Source of the DNA: Candidatus Zhuqueibacterota bacterium
GTDB taxonomy: Bacteria > Zhuqueibacterota > Zhuqueibacteria > Oceanimicrobiales > Oceanimicrobiaceae
Reading direction: 5' to 3'
Assembly (NCBI GenBank): GCA_029262055.1
Contig: JAJDAD010000045.1
Span: 1-64,000, forward strand
DNA: 64,000 bases
The position numbers and the translations under genes were made by a program. Of the stretch, positions 16,939-25,393 are shown piece by piece. The notes beneath the pieces are model-generated. The model saw only the letters and a list, made by a program, of their open reading frames with translations, did no database searches and was not told the DNA's origin. How positions within the stretch are numbered: the first letter of the stretch is position 1; each line of letters starts with the position of its first letter.

Positions 16939-19116
16939 ATGATTAGCGTTCTTTCTGTCTTCCGCCTCGCAGTGATCCTACTTACGAGCGTCTGCACCTA
17001 TTTGGTCCTGCGTCAATTTTTGCACCGTTCTCTGGAAGGGACAAGGCTGATTGCCGTCGGGGCTGCTGTATTCATCTCCAGTCTGATTGTGGGCATCCTG
17101 CCGGACTTGACCTTTGTCACCCAGGAGCATGCGGGGACGATCCACACCGTCTTGCGTGCCTTCGAACTATTTGCGCTACCGGCCGGAGTTTTATTGCTGG
17201 TGGTCGGGATCTTTAGGCTGTCCGATTCCTTGCAGCCACATCTGGACTCCAGCTTGGTAGAGCACTCCTTCGTAGGTGTTTTTGTTATTCAGGAAGGCGT
17301 CATCAAGCACGTAAACTCCCGTTTTGCTGAAATTGCCGGCTGCGTGCAAAGTGAGATCATCGGCCGGCCATTGCTGGATTTTATTGCCGCTTCATACAAG
17401 GTTTTGCTGCAAGAGAAGTTGAGCCGCCATGAGGCCGGAGAGCGTGAGTACCACCGCTTTGAGGCAATCCTATGCCGCAAGGACGGGGAGGAGGTCGACG
17501 TCGAGATTATCACCAGCAGAATGACCTACAATCGCAAGCCCGCGATCCAGGGCACATTAATTGACAACAGAACCCGGCGGCAGGCTTTGAACGTGATTCT
17601 TGCCGGTGAGGAACGCTTTCGAACGCTGGCGAACAACTCCCATGACATTATTAGTGAGCACAATGCTGAGGGTGGCTTTACTTATCTCAGCTCAAACATC
17701 AAGAAGATTCTCGGCTATGAATCGTATGAACTCATCAATACCAACATCTTCAATTATATTCATTCCTCGGAGTTAGAGAAAGTGCGTGAAGAGTTGGGCC
17801 GGTGTTTTGAAGAGAGAACATCAGCGCGCGTGACCTTTCGGTTCAAGAACAAAGAATGCGACTGGCAATGGTTTGAGAGCACCGGCAGGCCCTATGTTAC
17901 CGGCTCCGGCGATCTTCAGTTGATTCTGGTGTCGCGGGACATCACCAATCAGCGCAAGATCCAGGAGGAAATCCTTAAGGCGAGTAAGCTTGAGTCAATT
18001 GGTGTTCTTGCCGGGGGAATCGCGCACAATTTCAACAATATTTTGACGGTTATCCTGGGGAACGTATCGTTGGCCAAATCGTACTTTGACTCGGACGAAC
18101 ATGAGCCCATTCAGATCCTGGAGGAGGCGGAAAATGCCTGTCTCAATGCACAGGACTTGACCGCGCAGTTTTTGACATTTGCAAAGGGGGGCGAGCCCGT
18201 CAAACAGCCTGCTTCCCTGGCGCGATTGGTGCGTAGTACGATCAACCTGGCCCTGAGGGGCTCTCAGGTAAAGTGTGAGTATTCGCTGCCTCGGAATCTC
18301 CACAAAGTTCAAATTGACAAGGGCCAGATAAACCAGGTTATTCATAATATGGTCATCAATTCTGACCACGCCATGCCGCAGGGTGGCAAGATCAAGGTCT
18401 CAGCCTCCAATTGTGAGTTGAACGGTGAACACAACCTGCCTTTACGCAGTGGCAGCTATGTTCTACTTCGTTTCGAGGACGAGGGCTGCGGCATTTCTGA
18501 AGAGCATCTTAGCAAGGTATTCGATCCCTATTTCACGACCAAGAAAAAGGGCAATGGGCTGGGACTGGCCACCGCCTATTCTATCATCAAGAATCATGAC
18601 GGACTCCTGACCGTCGAATCCAAGATTGGAACCGGTACGACTTTTTTTGTTTATTTGCCTGCGGACAATGTGGATGCTGCTCTGTCCGTGCGCAGAAAAA
18701 GAACCAGACTCAACGGCAATCTCACCATCAGCAACGGTAAAGTTCTAATTATGGATGACGAAGAGACCATCCGAAAGAGCGTGAGTCGCATGCTGCTGCG
18801 CCTGGGATATGAAGTTGAGTCGGCCAAGGATGGCGGCGAAGCGATTCGTTTGTATGAGAGTGCAGTGCAGGCCCATCAGCCGTTTGACGCCGTATTGATG
18901 GATCTCACCATCCCCGGCGGCATGGGCGGTCGCGAGGCAATTGAGAGGCTGCGCAAACTCGACCCGGAGATCCGGGCGATTGTCTCTAGCGGTTATTCCA
19001 ATGACCCCATCATGTCGGATTACAAGAGGCATGGCTTTACAAACGTCATCGCCAAACCATACCGGTTTGATCGCCTTGGAAAAGTCATCAACGAAGTCAT
19101 CCTGAATGGGCACTAA
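16939..19116 (+). CDS. Hybrid histidine kinase: membrane segment, PAS-PAS, HisKA, HATPase, receiver
   Basis: A 725-residue sensor. Three membrane helices lie at about residues 5-22, 38-55 and 77-93. Two PAS domains span about 105-220 and 230-350. The phosphoacceptor box is 'GVLAGGIAHNFNNILTV' near 370; the residue after His is Asn where most relatives have Asp. The ATPase domain follows (N box 'HNMVINSDHAMPQGG', G1 'EDEGCGIS', G2 'GLGLATAYSI'). A C-terminal receiver at about 600-725 has the Asp pocket ('IMDDEE') and phosphoacceptor in 'DAVLMDLTIPGG'. ATG 16939 is chosen because GGAAGAGG lies just before it and the first helix then begins at residue 5. No separate response regulator is adjacent. 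Confidence 0.9.
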   Translation: MISVLSVFRLAVILLTSVCTYLVLRQFLHRSLEGTRLIAVGAAVFISSLIVGILPDLTFVTQEHAGTIHTVLRAFELFALPAGVLLLVVGIFRLSDSLQPHLDSSLVEHSFVGVFVIQEGVIKHVNSRFAEIAGCVQSEIIGRPLLDFIAASYKVLLQEKLSRHEAGEREYHRFEAILCRKDGEEVDVEIITSRMTYNRKPAIQGTLIDNRTRRQALNVILAGEERFRTLANNSHDIISEHNAEGGFTYLSSNIKKILGYESYELINTNIFNYIHSSELEKVREELGRCFEERTSARVTFRFKNKECDWQWFESTGRPYVTGSGDLQLILVSRDITNQRKIQEEILKASKLESIGVLAGGIAHNFNNILTVILGNVSLAKSYFDSDEHEPIQILEEAENACLNAQDLTAQFLTFAKGGEPVKQPASLARLVRSTINLALRGSQVKCEYSLPRNLHKVQIDKGQINQVIHNMVINSDHAMPQGGKIKVSASNCELNGEHNLPLRSGSYVLLRFEDEGCGISEEHLSKVFDPYFTTKKKGNGLGLATAYSIIKNHDGLLTVESKIGTGTTFFVYLPADNVDAALSVRRKRTRLNGNLTISNGKVLIMDDEETIRKSVSRMLLRLGYEVESAKDGGEAIRLYESAVQAHQPFDAVLMDLTIPGGMGGREAIERLRKLDPEIRAIVSSGYSNDPIMSDYKRHGFTNVIAKPYRFDRLGKVINEVILNGH

Positions 19117-19200
19117 CCAGCTCCGGAGTTCCCGCCTCCATTTAAGTCCGCCTTCTCTTGTATCGCCGCTACCTGCCCGAGGCTCGCTTTACACCGAAAT

Positions 19201-19662
19201 ATGATCTTTGCTCTCGCTGAAAATATTCGCAGCCTTTACAATGTTGGCGCTCTTTTCCGTACTGCCGAAGGAGCGGGAGTCACTGAGCTCTATCTCACCG
19301 GCATCTCAGGGTGTCCGCCGCATAAAGAGATCCGCAAAGTTGCTCTGGGCGCCGAAGAGAATGTACCCTGGCAGTACCACAAGGATAGCCTGGCGATTGT
19401 GCATCAATTGCAGCAAAAGGGCGTCCGGATCGTGGCGTTGGAGACGGTTCCGCAAAGCGTGCAATACGATGAGGTTGACTGGCAGTTTCCGCTCTGCCTT
19501 GTTGTGGGGAACGAATATCATGGCATTAGCGCAGAACTTATGCAGGAAGCCGACTTGATTGTAAGCATTCCCATGCGTGGCAGAAAAGTCTCGTTGAATG
19601 TTGCAGTGGCCTTCGGCATTGCTGTTTACGAACTTGCCCGCGCAGCCCAGCAACCGCGCTAG
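19201..19662 (+). CDS. SpoU/TrmH-family RNA 2'-O-ribose methyltransferase
   Basis: A 153-residue protein made almost only of the SpoU catalytic domain, a trefoil-knotted SAM-binding fold. Motif 1 is NIRSLYNVGALFRTAEG near residue 9, motif 2 is LVVGNEYHGIS near 101, and motif 3 is IPMRGRKVSLNVAVAFG near 121. Family members methylate ribose in tRNA or rRNA; which RNA cannot be told. It lacks the N-terminal substrate-binding extension of many relatives, and no in-frame ATG, GTG or TTG exists upstream to restore one. No Shine-Dalgarno is seen before ATG 19201. It stands 84 bases after the hybrid kinase gene. Confidence 0.88.
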   Translation: MIFALAENIRSLYNVGALFRTAEGAGVTELYLTGISGCPPHKEIRKVALGAEENVPWQYHKDSLAIVHQLQQKGVRIVALETVPQSVQYDEVDWQFPLCLVVGNEYHGISAELMQEADLIVSIPMRGRKVSLNVAVAFGIAVYELARAAQQPR

Positions 19663-19847
19663 TGTTTCTCACCCGTTATTCATTCCGATTTTGCAGAAAC
19701 CTGATTCGATTTGCTTCTATCCGTATCTTATTTTATCTTTGTGTCTACAGATTGTGTAAGCCCGTGATTTTGAACTGCTATTTCTCATCTGACTAAGTCC
19801 ATATCGTTTTTGGACAGAAGGGAATATGCCAAGCCCTGGGGAGCGGT

Positions 19848-20582
19848 ATGAGTTCATTTTCCACTTTTTTAATCATTGTTGTGGTTCTGCTGCTGGGTTT
19901 TGCCGGTTATTACTACCTGGACCAGATAGCACCGCTGCAGGTGGCGCACGCCGACCTCATCGAACGTAACGAAGACCTTCGCTTTCAGATTGCTCAACTA
20001 GAGCAACAGAATGCGGCGTTGACGGCACAGTTGGAGCAGACAGTCGAGGAGCTGTCGGTAGAGAAGGAAAAGGAGGTCGAACGGCTTAAGCTGACTTATG
20101 AAGATCTGGTCGGCAGCCTGCGTGAACAGATTAAGCGCGGCGAAGTAACCATCACACAACTGGCGGATGAACTCAAGGTGAAGATCGTTGATCAAATCAT
20201 CTTTCCCTCCGGTACGGCCGAGCTACGCGAGAGTGGCAAGAAAGTCCTGCAGCAGGTCGGCGACATCTTGAAAACCATCGAAGACAAGCGCATCGTGGTC
20301 GAAGGCCATACGGATAACGTGCGGATTCATCCCAATCTCCGGGACCAGTTTCCGAGTAACTGGGAGTTGTCGGTGGCGCGCGCAACAAACGTCGTGCGAT
20401 TTCTGCAAGAAGAGGCCGGCGTCCCCGCCGCGAAATTGGAAGTGTCCGGCAAAGGTCAATATCACCCTGTTGCGAGCAACAAAACCCGGCAAGGCCGCCG
20501 ACAGAACAGGCGCATCGAGATCCTCCTTTTGCCGTCACCGGGCCATGTTCAAAACCTCGGGCAAAAGCCGGCTTCAAATTGA
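19848..20582 (+). CDS. OmpA/MotB-domain peptidoglycan-binding protein
   Basis: A 244-residue protein with one N-terminal membrane helix (about residues 6-24), a long coiled coil (about 28-100, rich in Glu, Gln and Leu heptads), and a C-terminal OmpA-like domain (about 110-230). The peptidoglycan-binding signature is 'VEGHTDNVRI' with later 'LSVARATNVVRFL' and 'NRRIEILLLP'. The design, inner-membrane helix plus coiled coil plus OmpA domain, is that of MotB-like cell-wall anchors and not of OmpA barrels. There is no MotA partner beside it. GGGGAGCGGT lies just before ATG 19848. The sigma-54 activator gene follows 139 bases later. Confidence 0.85.
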   Translation: MSSFSTFLIIVVVLLLGFAGYYYLDQIAPLQVAHADLIERNEDLRFQIAQLEQQNAALTAQLEQTVEELSVEKEKEVERLKLTYEDLVGSLREQIKRGEVTITQLADELKVKIVDQIIFPSGTAELRESGKKVLQQVGDILKTIEDKRIVVEGHTDNVRIHPNLRDQFPSNWELSVARATNVVRFLQEEAGVPAAKLEVSGKGQYHPVASNKTRQGRRQNRRIEILLLPSPGHVQNLGQKPASN

Positions 20583-20721
20583 GGGATTTCCTGCAAATGC
20601 AGGCTGTTGTTGATTCGGAGTTTCGAGCCTGACGGCGTCTCGTCGGGCTGATCCGGGCAATTCATGAATGCGGAAGATTGAAAACCGACGCTGGATTTAT
20701 TTTCGCTAAAGAATGTAATCG

Positions 20722-22140
20722 GTGAATGCTATGCCGGCCACAAAAGCCGAAAACCTGCCAAGCTACACCTTCCTGATCGTTGAAGACAACGATACGATGC
20801 GTGAGGGTATGGCGCGCGTGGTGGAAAAACTTGGCTACCGAGCCATCGAAGCCGGCACCGCTGAACAGGCGTTGCGTTCCTCAGATGCTCCGACTGTTGA
20901 TATCCTGATTTCTGACTACAAGCTACCGGGGATGAACGGACTGGAGTTGCTGCAGAAAGTTCGTGCGGAAAGCCCCGACATTCCAACCCTTCTTATCACC
21001 GCCTACGGCACCATTGAGCTGGCAGTGGAGGCGATGCAGAAAGGCGCTTCCGACTTTATCACAAAGCCCTTTTCGCCGGAGGAGCTGAGCATCAAAATCA
21101 AACAATTGCTCGGTCGTCTGGAAGAACGCGCCGAACTTGCCCGGGTTCAGGCAGAAAACCAGTACCTGCGCGAACAGGTCGACGTTGCGTTTAATTTCGG
21201 CGAAATAATCGGGCGCTCGCCGGCGATGCAAGCGGTCTTTCGCACCATCAGCAAGGTTGCCCCCGGAGACTCTTCGGTCATCATTTACGGAGAAAGCGGT
21301 ACCGGCAAAGAGCTGGTTGCGCGCGCGATTCACAAAGCGAGCCCGCGCAGCGCCCAGGCCTTCGTGCGGGTCAACTGTGGCGCTCTGGCCGAAGGCGTTC
21401 TTGAGTCGGAACTTTTTGGTCATGAACGCGGCGCTTTCACCGGCGCCGTCAAGCGTAAAAAAGGGCGATTTGAACTTGCGCAACGCGGCAGCATATTCCT
21501 GGATGAAATCGGAGATATTCCGCTGGCTACTCAGGTGAAGCTTTTGCGTGTTCTGCAGGAAAAAGAATTTGAGCGGGTCGGTGGCGAGGAGACGCTGCAC
21601 GCGGATGTCCGGGTCATCGCAGCCACCAACAAAGATTTGCAGAGCGAGATTAAGAAGGGAAACTTCCGGGAGGACCTCTACTACAGGCTGCACATCATAC
21701 CGCTTGACTTGCCGCCCTTGCGAGACCGGACGGAGGATATCCCACTTCTCAAAGACTACTTCTTGACAAAAATCGGAGCGGAGTTAAAACGCCCGAATCT
21801 GCGAATCGCGCCGGAAGCTGAGCAGGCTTTGTGCCGCTACCATTGGCCGGGCAATATCCGGGAACTGGAAAATATAATCGAGCGCGCTGCGGTTCTGTGC
21901 GAAGAAAACTTAATCAAGGTGACAGACCTGCCCTTTACTGCCTCCCGCGAACAAGCCATTGCGGATGTAGACATTCCGGAAAATCAGCAGAACCTCAATC
22001 AGTGTCTGGAGGGCATCGAAAGGCAATTAATTGAAAGAGCCATGCGGACAGCCCACGGCAACAAAAGCGAGGCGGCCAGGCAACTTGGCATCAAAACCAG
22101 CGCCCTGTATTACAAGCTTGAAAAGTATGACCTGTTGTAA
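20722..22140 (+). CDS. NtrC-family sigma-54-dependent response regulator
   Basis: A 472-residue activator with the three standard parts. The receiver (about residues 14-130) has the acidic pair in 'IVEDND' and the phosphoacceptor in 'DILISDYKLPGMNG'. The AAA+ domain (about 155-385) has Walker A GESGTGKE, the sigma-54-contacting loop GAFTGA in 'HERGAFTGAVKRKKG', and Walker B 'GSIFLDEIGD'. The C-terminal Fis-type helix-turn-helix is NKSEAARQLGIKTSALYYKL. It would bind upstream sites and open sigma-54 promoters once phosphorylated. Two sigma-54-like promoters lie downstream (22142 and 24443), so those genes are likely targets. GTG 20722 or ATG 20731 may be the start. No kinase is adjacent. Confidence 0.95.
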   Translation: MNAMPATKAENLPSYTFLIVEDNDTMREGMARVVEKLGYRAIEAGTAEQALRSSDAPTVDILISDYKLPGMNGLELLQKVRAESPDIPTLLITAYGTIELAVEAMQKGASDFITKPFSPEELSIKIKQLLGRLEERAELARVQAENQYLREQVDVAFNFGEIIGRSPAMQAVFRTISKVAPGDSSVIIYGESGTGKELVARAIHKASPRSAQAFVRVNCGALAEGVLESELFGHERGAFTGAVKRKKGRFELAQRGSIFLDEIGDIPLATQVKLLRVLQEKEFERVGGEETLHADVRVIAATNKDLQSEIKKGNFREDLYYRLHIIPLDLPPLRDRTEDIPLLKDYFLTKIGAELKRPNLRIAPEAEQALCRYHWPGNIRELENIIERAAVLCEENLIKVTDLPFTASREQAIADVDIPENQQNLNQCLEGIERQLIERAMRTAHGNKSEAARQLGIKTSALYYKLEKYDLL

Positions 22141-22141
22141 C

Positions 22142-22157
22142 TGGCACAATTCTTGGT
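22142..22157 (+). promoter_or_regulatory. Candidate sigma-54 promoter (imperfect -12)
   Basis: TGGCAC at 22142-22147, five bases, then TTGGT at 22153-22157. The -24 element is perfect; the -12 has GG where the consensus has GC. It begins two bases after the NtrC-type gene stop and about 50 bases before the coiled-coil gene, a fitting place for a target of that regulator. Confidence 0.4.
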
Positions 22158-22205
22158 TTGTTATCCGGGAAAATGGTCGTTTTACGGATATCCGGTGACT
22201 GCGTC

Positions 22206-23225
22206 ATGAAAAAAAGAGACTTATCTCAAGGGAGCAAGATCGTTGCTTTAGCAGTTATCCTGCTACCGATCGCGGACCTGGCAAAAGCCCAGGCACCCGC
22301 CAAACAACCCACTTTTGAGGTGATGGAGATTCGCCTTGAGCAGCTAGAGCGGCGAATCCGTCAGCTACAGAAGCAAGAAGATGAGCTAACCGCCGCCGTT
22401 CTTGAACGCGAGCAGAAGATCGCGGACCTCAAGAAAGCCGGCGACCTCAATTATCTGCAACAAACCCGCTTGCAGAGGCTCCTGAAAGAAGCGCACCAAC
22501 TCGCCGGTGAGATCGAGGGTATGGACAGGCAGTTGGAGCAAGTGAATCAGAGCTACAGCCAGACGGGTGATCGACTTAGCACTCTCTATTCTACCCGAAT
22601 CAATAATCTGCTGAAGAGACTGGAAAGTAAAAAGGTCACGGGAGTACAACGACAAACTCTGTTGAAGCAAGTTGAACGGTTGCGCATCCGAAACCAGGCG
22701 CTCAGACAGAAGCTTGGCCTGCAAGATTCTCCGGACGTCAATGCCGGGGAATTGCAAATCTCTCCTACCGACACACCGCGCCAAATCGAGCAGAAAGCTG
22801 ATGTGCTAAAGGACCAGGAGGACAAGTATCGCAGCTTGTCGCAGCAACTGGGGACTCGATACCAGGAGTTGGAGAGAGAGCTGCAACTCCGTAACCGCAT
22901 AGATGACCTGGTCGCAGATCTGTCTCTCTTCGACCAGCAGGAGGAGGCTATCGGCAGCCTGGCCCCGGAGACCGGCCAGGGGATGGAGTCTGTGGACGGT
23001 CCGGGCGACTCGGACTTTTCGGCAAATATCGGCTCCCGCGAGAGCCGTGCAGAGGTCATAATCGGCCAGGGCAACTTTGACTACACCGGCTTGTCGGATG
23101 GAAATCTCGAAGAAGTGGTAGCGCTGCTGAAACAGCGCCAGATCCGGGCAGTGGCCCAGGCCGACAGCCTCAAAAAGAGGGCTGAGTTCTTTTTGGAAGC
23201 GGCCAGGGATTTAAGAAAGCGATGA
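22206..23225 (+). CDS. Exported coiled-coil protein
   Basis: A 339-residue protein with a signal peptide (MKKR, hydrophobic core, AKAQ near residue 29) followed by long heptad-rich coiled coils at about 38-120, 145-190 and 215-260. The region 265-300 is Gly/Asp/Ser-rich and flexible; the C-terminus is helical again. It has no catalytic motif. Start ATG 22206 is chosen over a longer frame from 22158 because only this gives a proper signal peptide. It is followed after 27 bases by an outer-membrane barrel gene, so the pair probably works together in the envelope. Function unknown. Confidence 0.7.
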   Translation: MKKRDLSQGSKIVALAVILLPIADLAKAQAPAKQPTFEVMEIRLEQLERRIRQLQKQEDELTAAVLEREQKIADLKKAGDLNYLQQTRLQRLLKEAHQLAGEIEGMDRQLEQVNQSYSQTGDRLSTLYSTRINNLLKRLESKKVTGVQRQTLLKQVERLRIRNQALRQKLGLQDSPDVNAGELQISPTDTPRQIEQKADVLKDQEDKYRSLSQQLGTRYQELERELQLRNRIDDLVADLSLFDQQEEAIGSLAPETGQGMESVDGPGDSDFSANIGSRESRAEVIIGQGNFDYTGLSDGNLEEVVALLKQRQIRAVAQADSLKKRAEFFLEAARDLRKR

Positions 23226-23252
23226 TCGCGTCAACTCAGCGAAAGCCTTTTA

Positions 23253-24335
23253 GTGACTGTTAGACCAAAAAGCCTGGCGGCGACCTTATTGTTTTCTATC
23301 GCTCCGGTCTGTTGTCTCATTGCGCCCGTTCTGGCACAGCAATCAACATGGCGCATCAAGAACCGGTTTCAGTCCTCCTATGAGTTTGATAGCAACATCC
23401 GCGAAAGGCCGTCGGGTTCGTTAGATCGCCTCGACGCTTCCTCTCTGAAACTGTTTTTTCATTCAAAAGCCAGTCGGCGCGCCCGCAACGTTCGTCTCAC
23501 TCTGACCTACCAGGGTGGTCTGCAAACGTACTGGCAGAACTCAATTGAAAACAAACTTATCAACGAAGTCAGTGGCTCCGGCTTACTACAAAAAGGACGG
23601 TTTCAGATAGGATTTCAGGCTGAAGCGCGGCTGAAAATCTACGTCAATGACGTTCTGGATTATACGCGTGGGTCAGCGAAAGTTTTTCTGCGGACACCCG
23701 CTGTCCTGGGGTTCGGCAACGAGGTCTCGGTACAGGGCGGCGGCATTCATTACAAGAACTTTTCGACGTTTGACAGCAGTCACCTGGCGCTGGCCTGGAC
23801 GCTTTCGAGAAAAGTGAAGAAGAACCTGTCGTGGAATATGACCGTGACCCGCATGGCCGTCGACTATGATCGCCCCGCACTTCTGTTCGACGCGTCGCTG
23901 GACAATCTGATCGTCGCCGCGGAGCAACAGGAAGATGAAAGCACACAGTTTGCAACCAGGATTGGGTACAGCAAACGCGTGCTTGTCAGCCTATCTTATT
24001 CATTACAGCACAACGACTCCAACAGTTTTGGCTACTCCTACACTCGCCATCAAGTGGTCGCAGTTTTGGGCTTGCCTCTGGGCAGGCAGATGTGGCTCAG
24101 GGCGTATGGCGCCACCCAGATAAAAAATTACTCGGAAGAAAGCCCGCCGATGTTCCCAATTGATGTCGACAGCGAACGCGACGAAAGCAACTTTCTGGTC
24201 GTGGACTTGTCGAAAGATCTGGCGTCGGGCCTGACGGCGATTTTACGATACGGATATTACAACAACGAGTCGATCATTCGCAGTCGTTTCTACAGCAAGT
24301 CGATTGTCAGCGCCGGTTTCGATTTCCGCTTCTAA
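23253..24335 (+). CDS. Outer-membrane beta-barrel protein
   Basis: A 360-residue exported protein. Residues 1-28 form a signal peptide ending near VLAQ. The remainder is a succession of amphipathic strands of about ten residues separated by short turns, rich in Tyr, Phe, Ser and Asn, ending in 'SAGFDFRF' with a terminal Phe, the usual last-strand signal for outer-membrane insertion. The start is GTG 23253 without a clear ribosome binding site. It follows the coiled-coil protein gene and may be controlled with it by the sigma-54-like promoter at 22142. The family is not recognised by name. Confidence 0.72.
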   Translation: MTVRPKSLAATLLFSIAPVCCLIAPVLAQQSTWRIKNRFQSSYEFDSNIRERPSGSLDRLDASSLKLFFHSKASRRARNVRLTLTYQGGLQTYWQNSIENKLINEVSGSGLLQKGRFQIGFQAEARLKIYVNDVLDYTRGSAKVFLRTPAVLGFGNEVSVQGGGIHYKNFSTFDSSHLALAWTLSRKVKKNLSWNMTVTRMAVDYDRPALLFDASLDNLIVAAEQQEDESTQFATRIGYSKRVLVSLSYSLQHNDSNSFGYSYTRHQVVAVLGLPLGRQMWLRAYGATQIKNYSEESPPMFPIDVDSERDESNFLVVDLSKDLASGLTAILRYGYYNNESIIRSRFYSKSIVSAGFDFRF

Positions 24336-24343
24336 CCGCAATG

Positions 24344-24381
24344 TCTCAGAAAACTGAGATAATCCTCAGATTCTTGAGGAT
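24344..24381 (+). promoter_or_regulatory. Paired inverted repeats, candidate activator-binding (UAS) site
   Basis: Two perfect inverted repeats follow each other: TCTCAG-AAAA-CTGAGA (24344-24359) and ATCCTCA-6 bases-TGAGGAT (24362-24381). Both carry CTCAG/CTGAG-type arms. They lie about 60-100 bases upstream of the sigma-54 -24 element, where NtrC-type activators bind. A role as transcription terminator for the barrel gene is less likely because no T-run follows. Confidence 0.45.
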
Positions 24382-24442
24382 TTCCTCCCATATTTGAAAA
24401 CGCAAAACGCCCGTTTGTCCGTACTGCCCGAAAAGTTTTTTT

Positions 24443-24458
24443 TGGCACGCCCGTTGCA
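24443..24458 (+). promoter_or_regulatory. Sigma-54 (RpoN) promoter
   Basis: TGGCAC (24443-24448), five bases, TTGCA (24454-24458) is a full match to the -24/-12 consensus, including the invariant GG and GC. Transcription would begin near 24469, about 36 bases before the lipoprotein ATG at 24505. The gene for an NtrC-type activator lies about 2.3 kb upstream. Confidence 0.78.
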
Positions 24459-24504
24459 ATTGAACGGCGAGCGGGATTCTTTCATAATCTAAATCCGAGG
24501 AACT

Positions 24505-25359
24505 ATGCAAACACAAAATTACCTGATGTTGTTGGTCACACTGTCTTTAATGGCCTGCAATGCGATTAACATATTTGACGGCGGCGACAACGGAGAACCG
24601 ACCGAGCAGAACCAGACATCAGGTCTGCTGCTGTCTGTAAGAATTACGGGCGGACTTGCTGGTGTCAATCAGGAACTGCAAGTGGAAGAAAATGGCACAT
24701 CTAGTTTTGACGACAGTTTCCTGGGTGACAAGCGATTTACCATAGAATTATCGGAGTCCGAGCTTGCCGACCTGGACACGCTGATGCTGCGTAACGACTT
24801 TTTTCTTTTGGAAGACGAATATATCGACCCTAACGTAGCAGACGCATTTCTTTATGAAATTACCTACGGCGGGGACGACTCCGTCAAGACAGTTCTGACG
24901 GATAACTTTGCGGCTCCAACTAACCTCAAGAGCATCGTGTCCGGAGTAAATGCACTAGCGCAGAAAACCCGCAACAACGGCCTTGAACTGACTCTGCAAC
25001 TCAGTCAGTCGGAAATAGGTTCTGGCGAAACGATTGATCTGACGCTGACTGTTGAAAACACAACAGTTCAGGCACTGCTCCTGAATTTTTCCGACGGACA
25101 GATCTTCGATTTTACAGCGTCTCGCTCTAACTCAACCGGACAACAGAAGGTATTTTGGAATTGGGCCCACGACCAGGCATTTACGGCCGCACTTTGGGAA
25201 ATGCAGCTCGAACCCGGTGGCACCAAATCATATGAAGTTACCTGGAATGGTAGAGACAACTCCGGTGTGCAGCTATCCGGAGAGTTGTTTATGCGTGCAG
25301 ATCTGGTGTCTCTGCCGGGTGGTCGCACCGAGCCGCAGACTTTGACAATAAAAGAATAG
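24505..25359 (+). CDS. Lipoprotein with emfourin-like and BsuPI-like protease-inhibitor domains
   Basis: A 284-residue lipoprotein: lipobox 'LSLMAC' with Cys18, then an acidic linker. Residues about 43-150 resemble emfourin/protealysin inhibitors ('VRITGGLAG', 'LSESELADLDTLMLRNDFF', 'FLYEITYGG', then a final helix), a family that blocks M4 metalloproteases. Residues about 155-278 match the BsuPI intracellular proteinase-inhibitor fold ('IDLTLTVENTT', 'FSDGQIFDFTASR', 'FWNWAHDQAFTAAL', 'LEPGGTKSYEVTWNG'). The second assignment is the firmer one. The protein would sit lipid-anchored in the envelope and may restrain a protease, its own or a foreign one. A GAGG precedes ATG 24505, and the sigma-54 promoter is just upstream. 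No protease gene is adjacent. Confidence 0.7.
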   Translation: MQTQNYLMLLVTLSLMACNAINIFDGGDNGEPTEQNQTSGLLLSVRITGGLAGVNQELQVEENGTSSFDDSFLGDKRFTIELSESELADLDTLMLRNDFFLLEDEYIDPNVADAFLYEITYGGDDSVKTVLTDNFAAPTNLKSIVSGVNALAQKTRNNGLELTLQLSQSEIGSGETIDLTLTVENTTVQALLLNFSDGQIFDFTASRSNSTGQQKVFWNWAHDQAFTAALWEMQLEPGGTKSYEVTWNGRDNSGVQLSGELFMRADLVSLPGGRTEPQTLTIKE

Positions 25360-25393
25360 TGAACATTGAGTTGTGTAATTTGGAGGAAAGCTT

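Noticed and set aside
20590-20605. CCTGCAAATGCAGG inverted repeat after the OmpA-like gene as terminator
   Set aside because: The stem is five base pairs with a four-base loop and no T-run follows.
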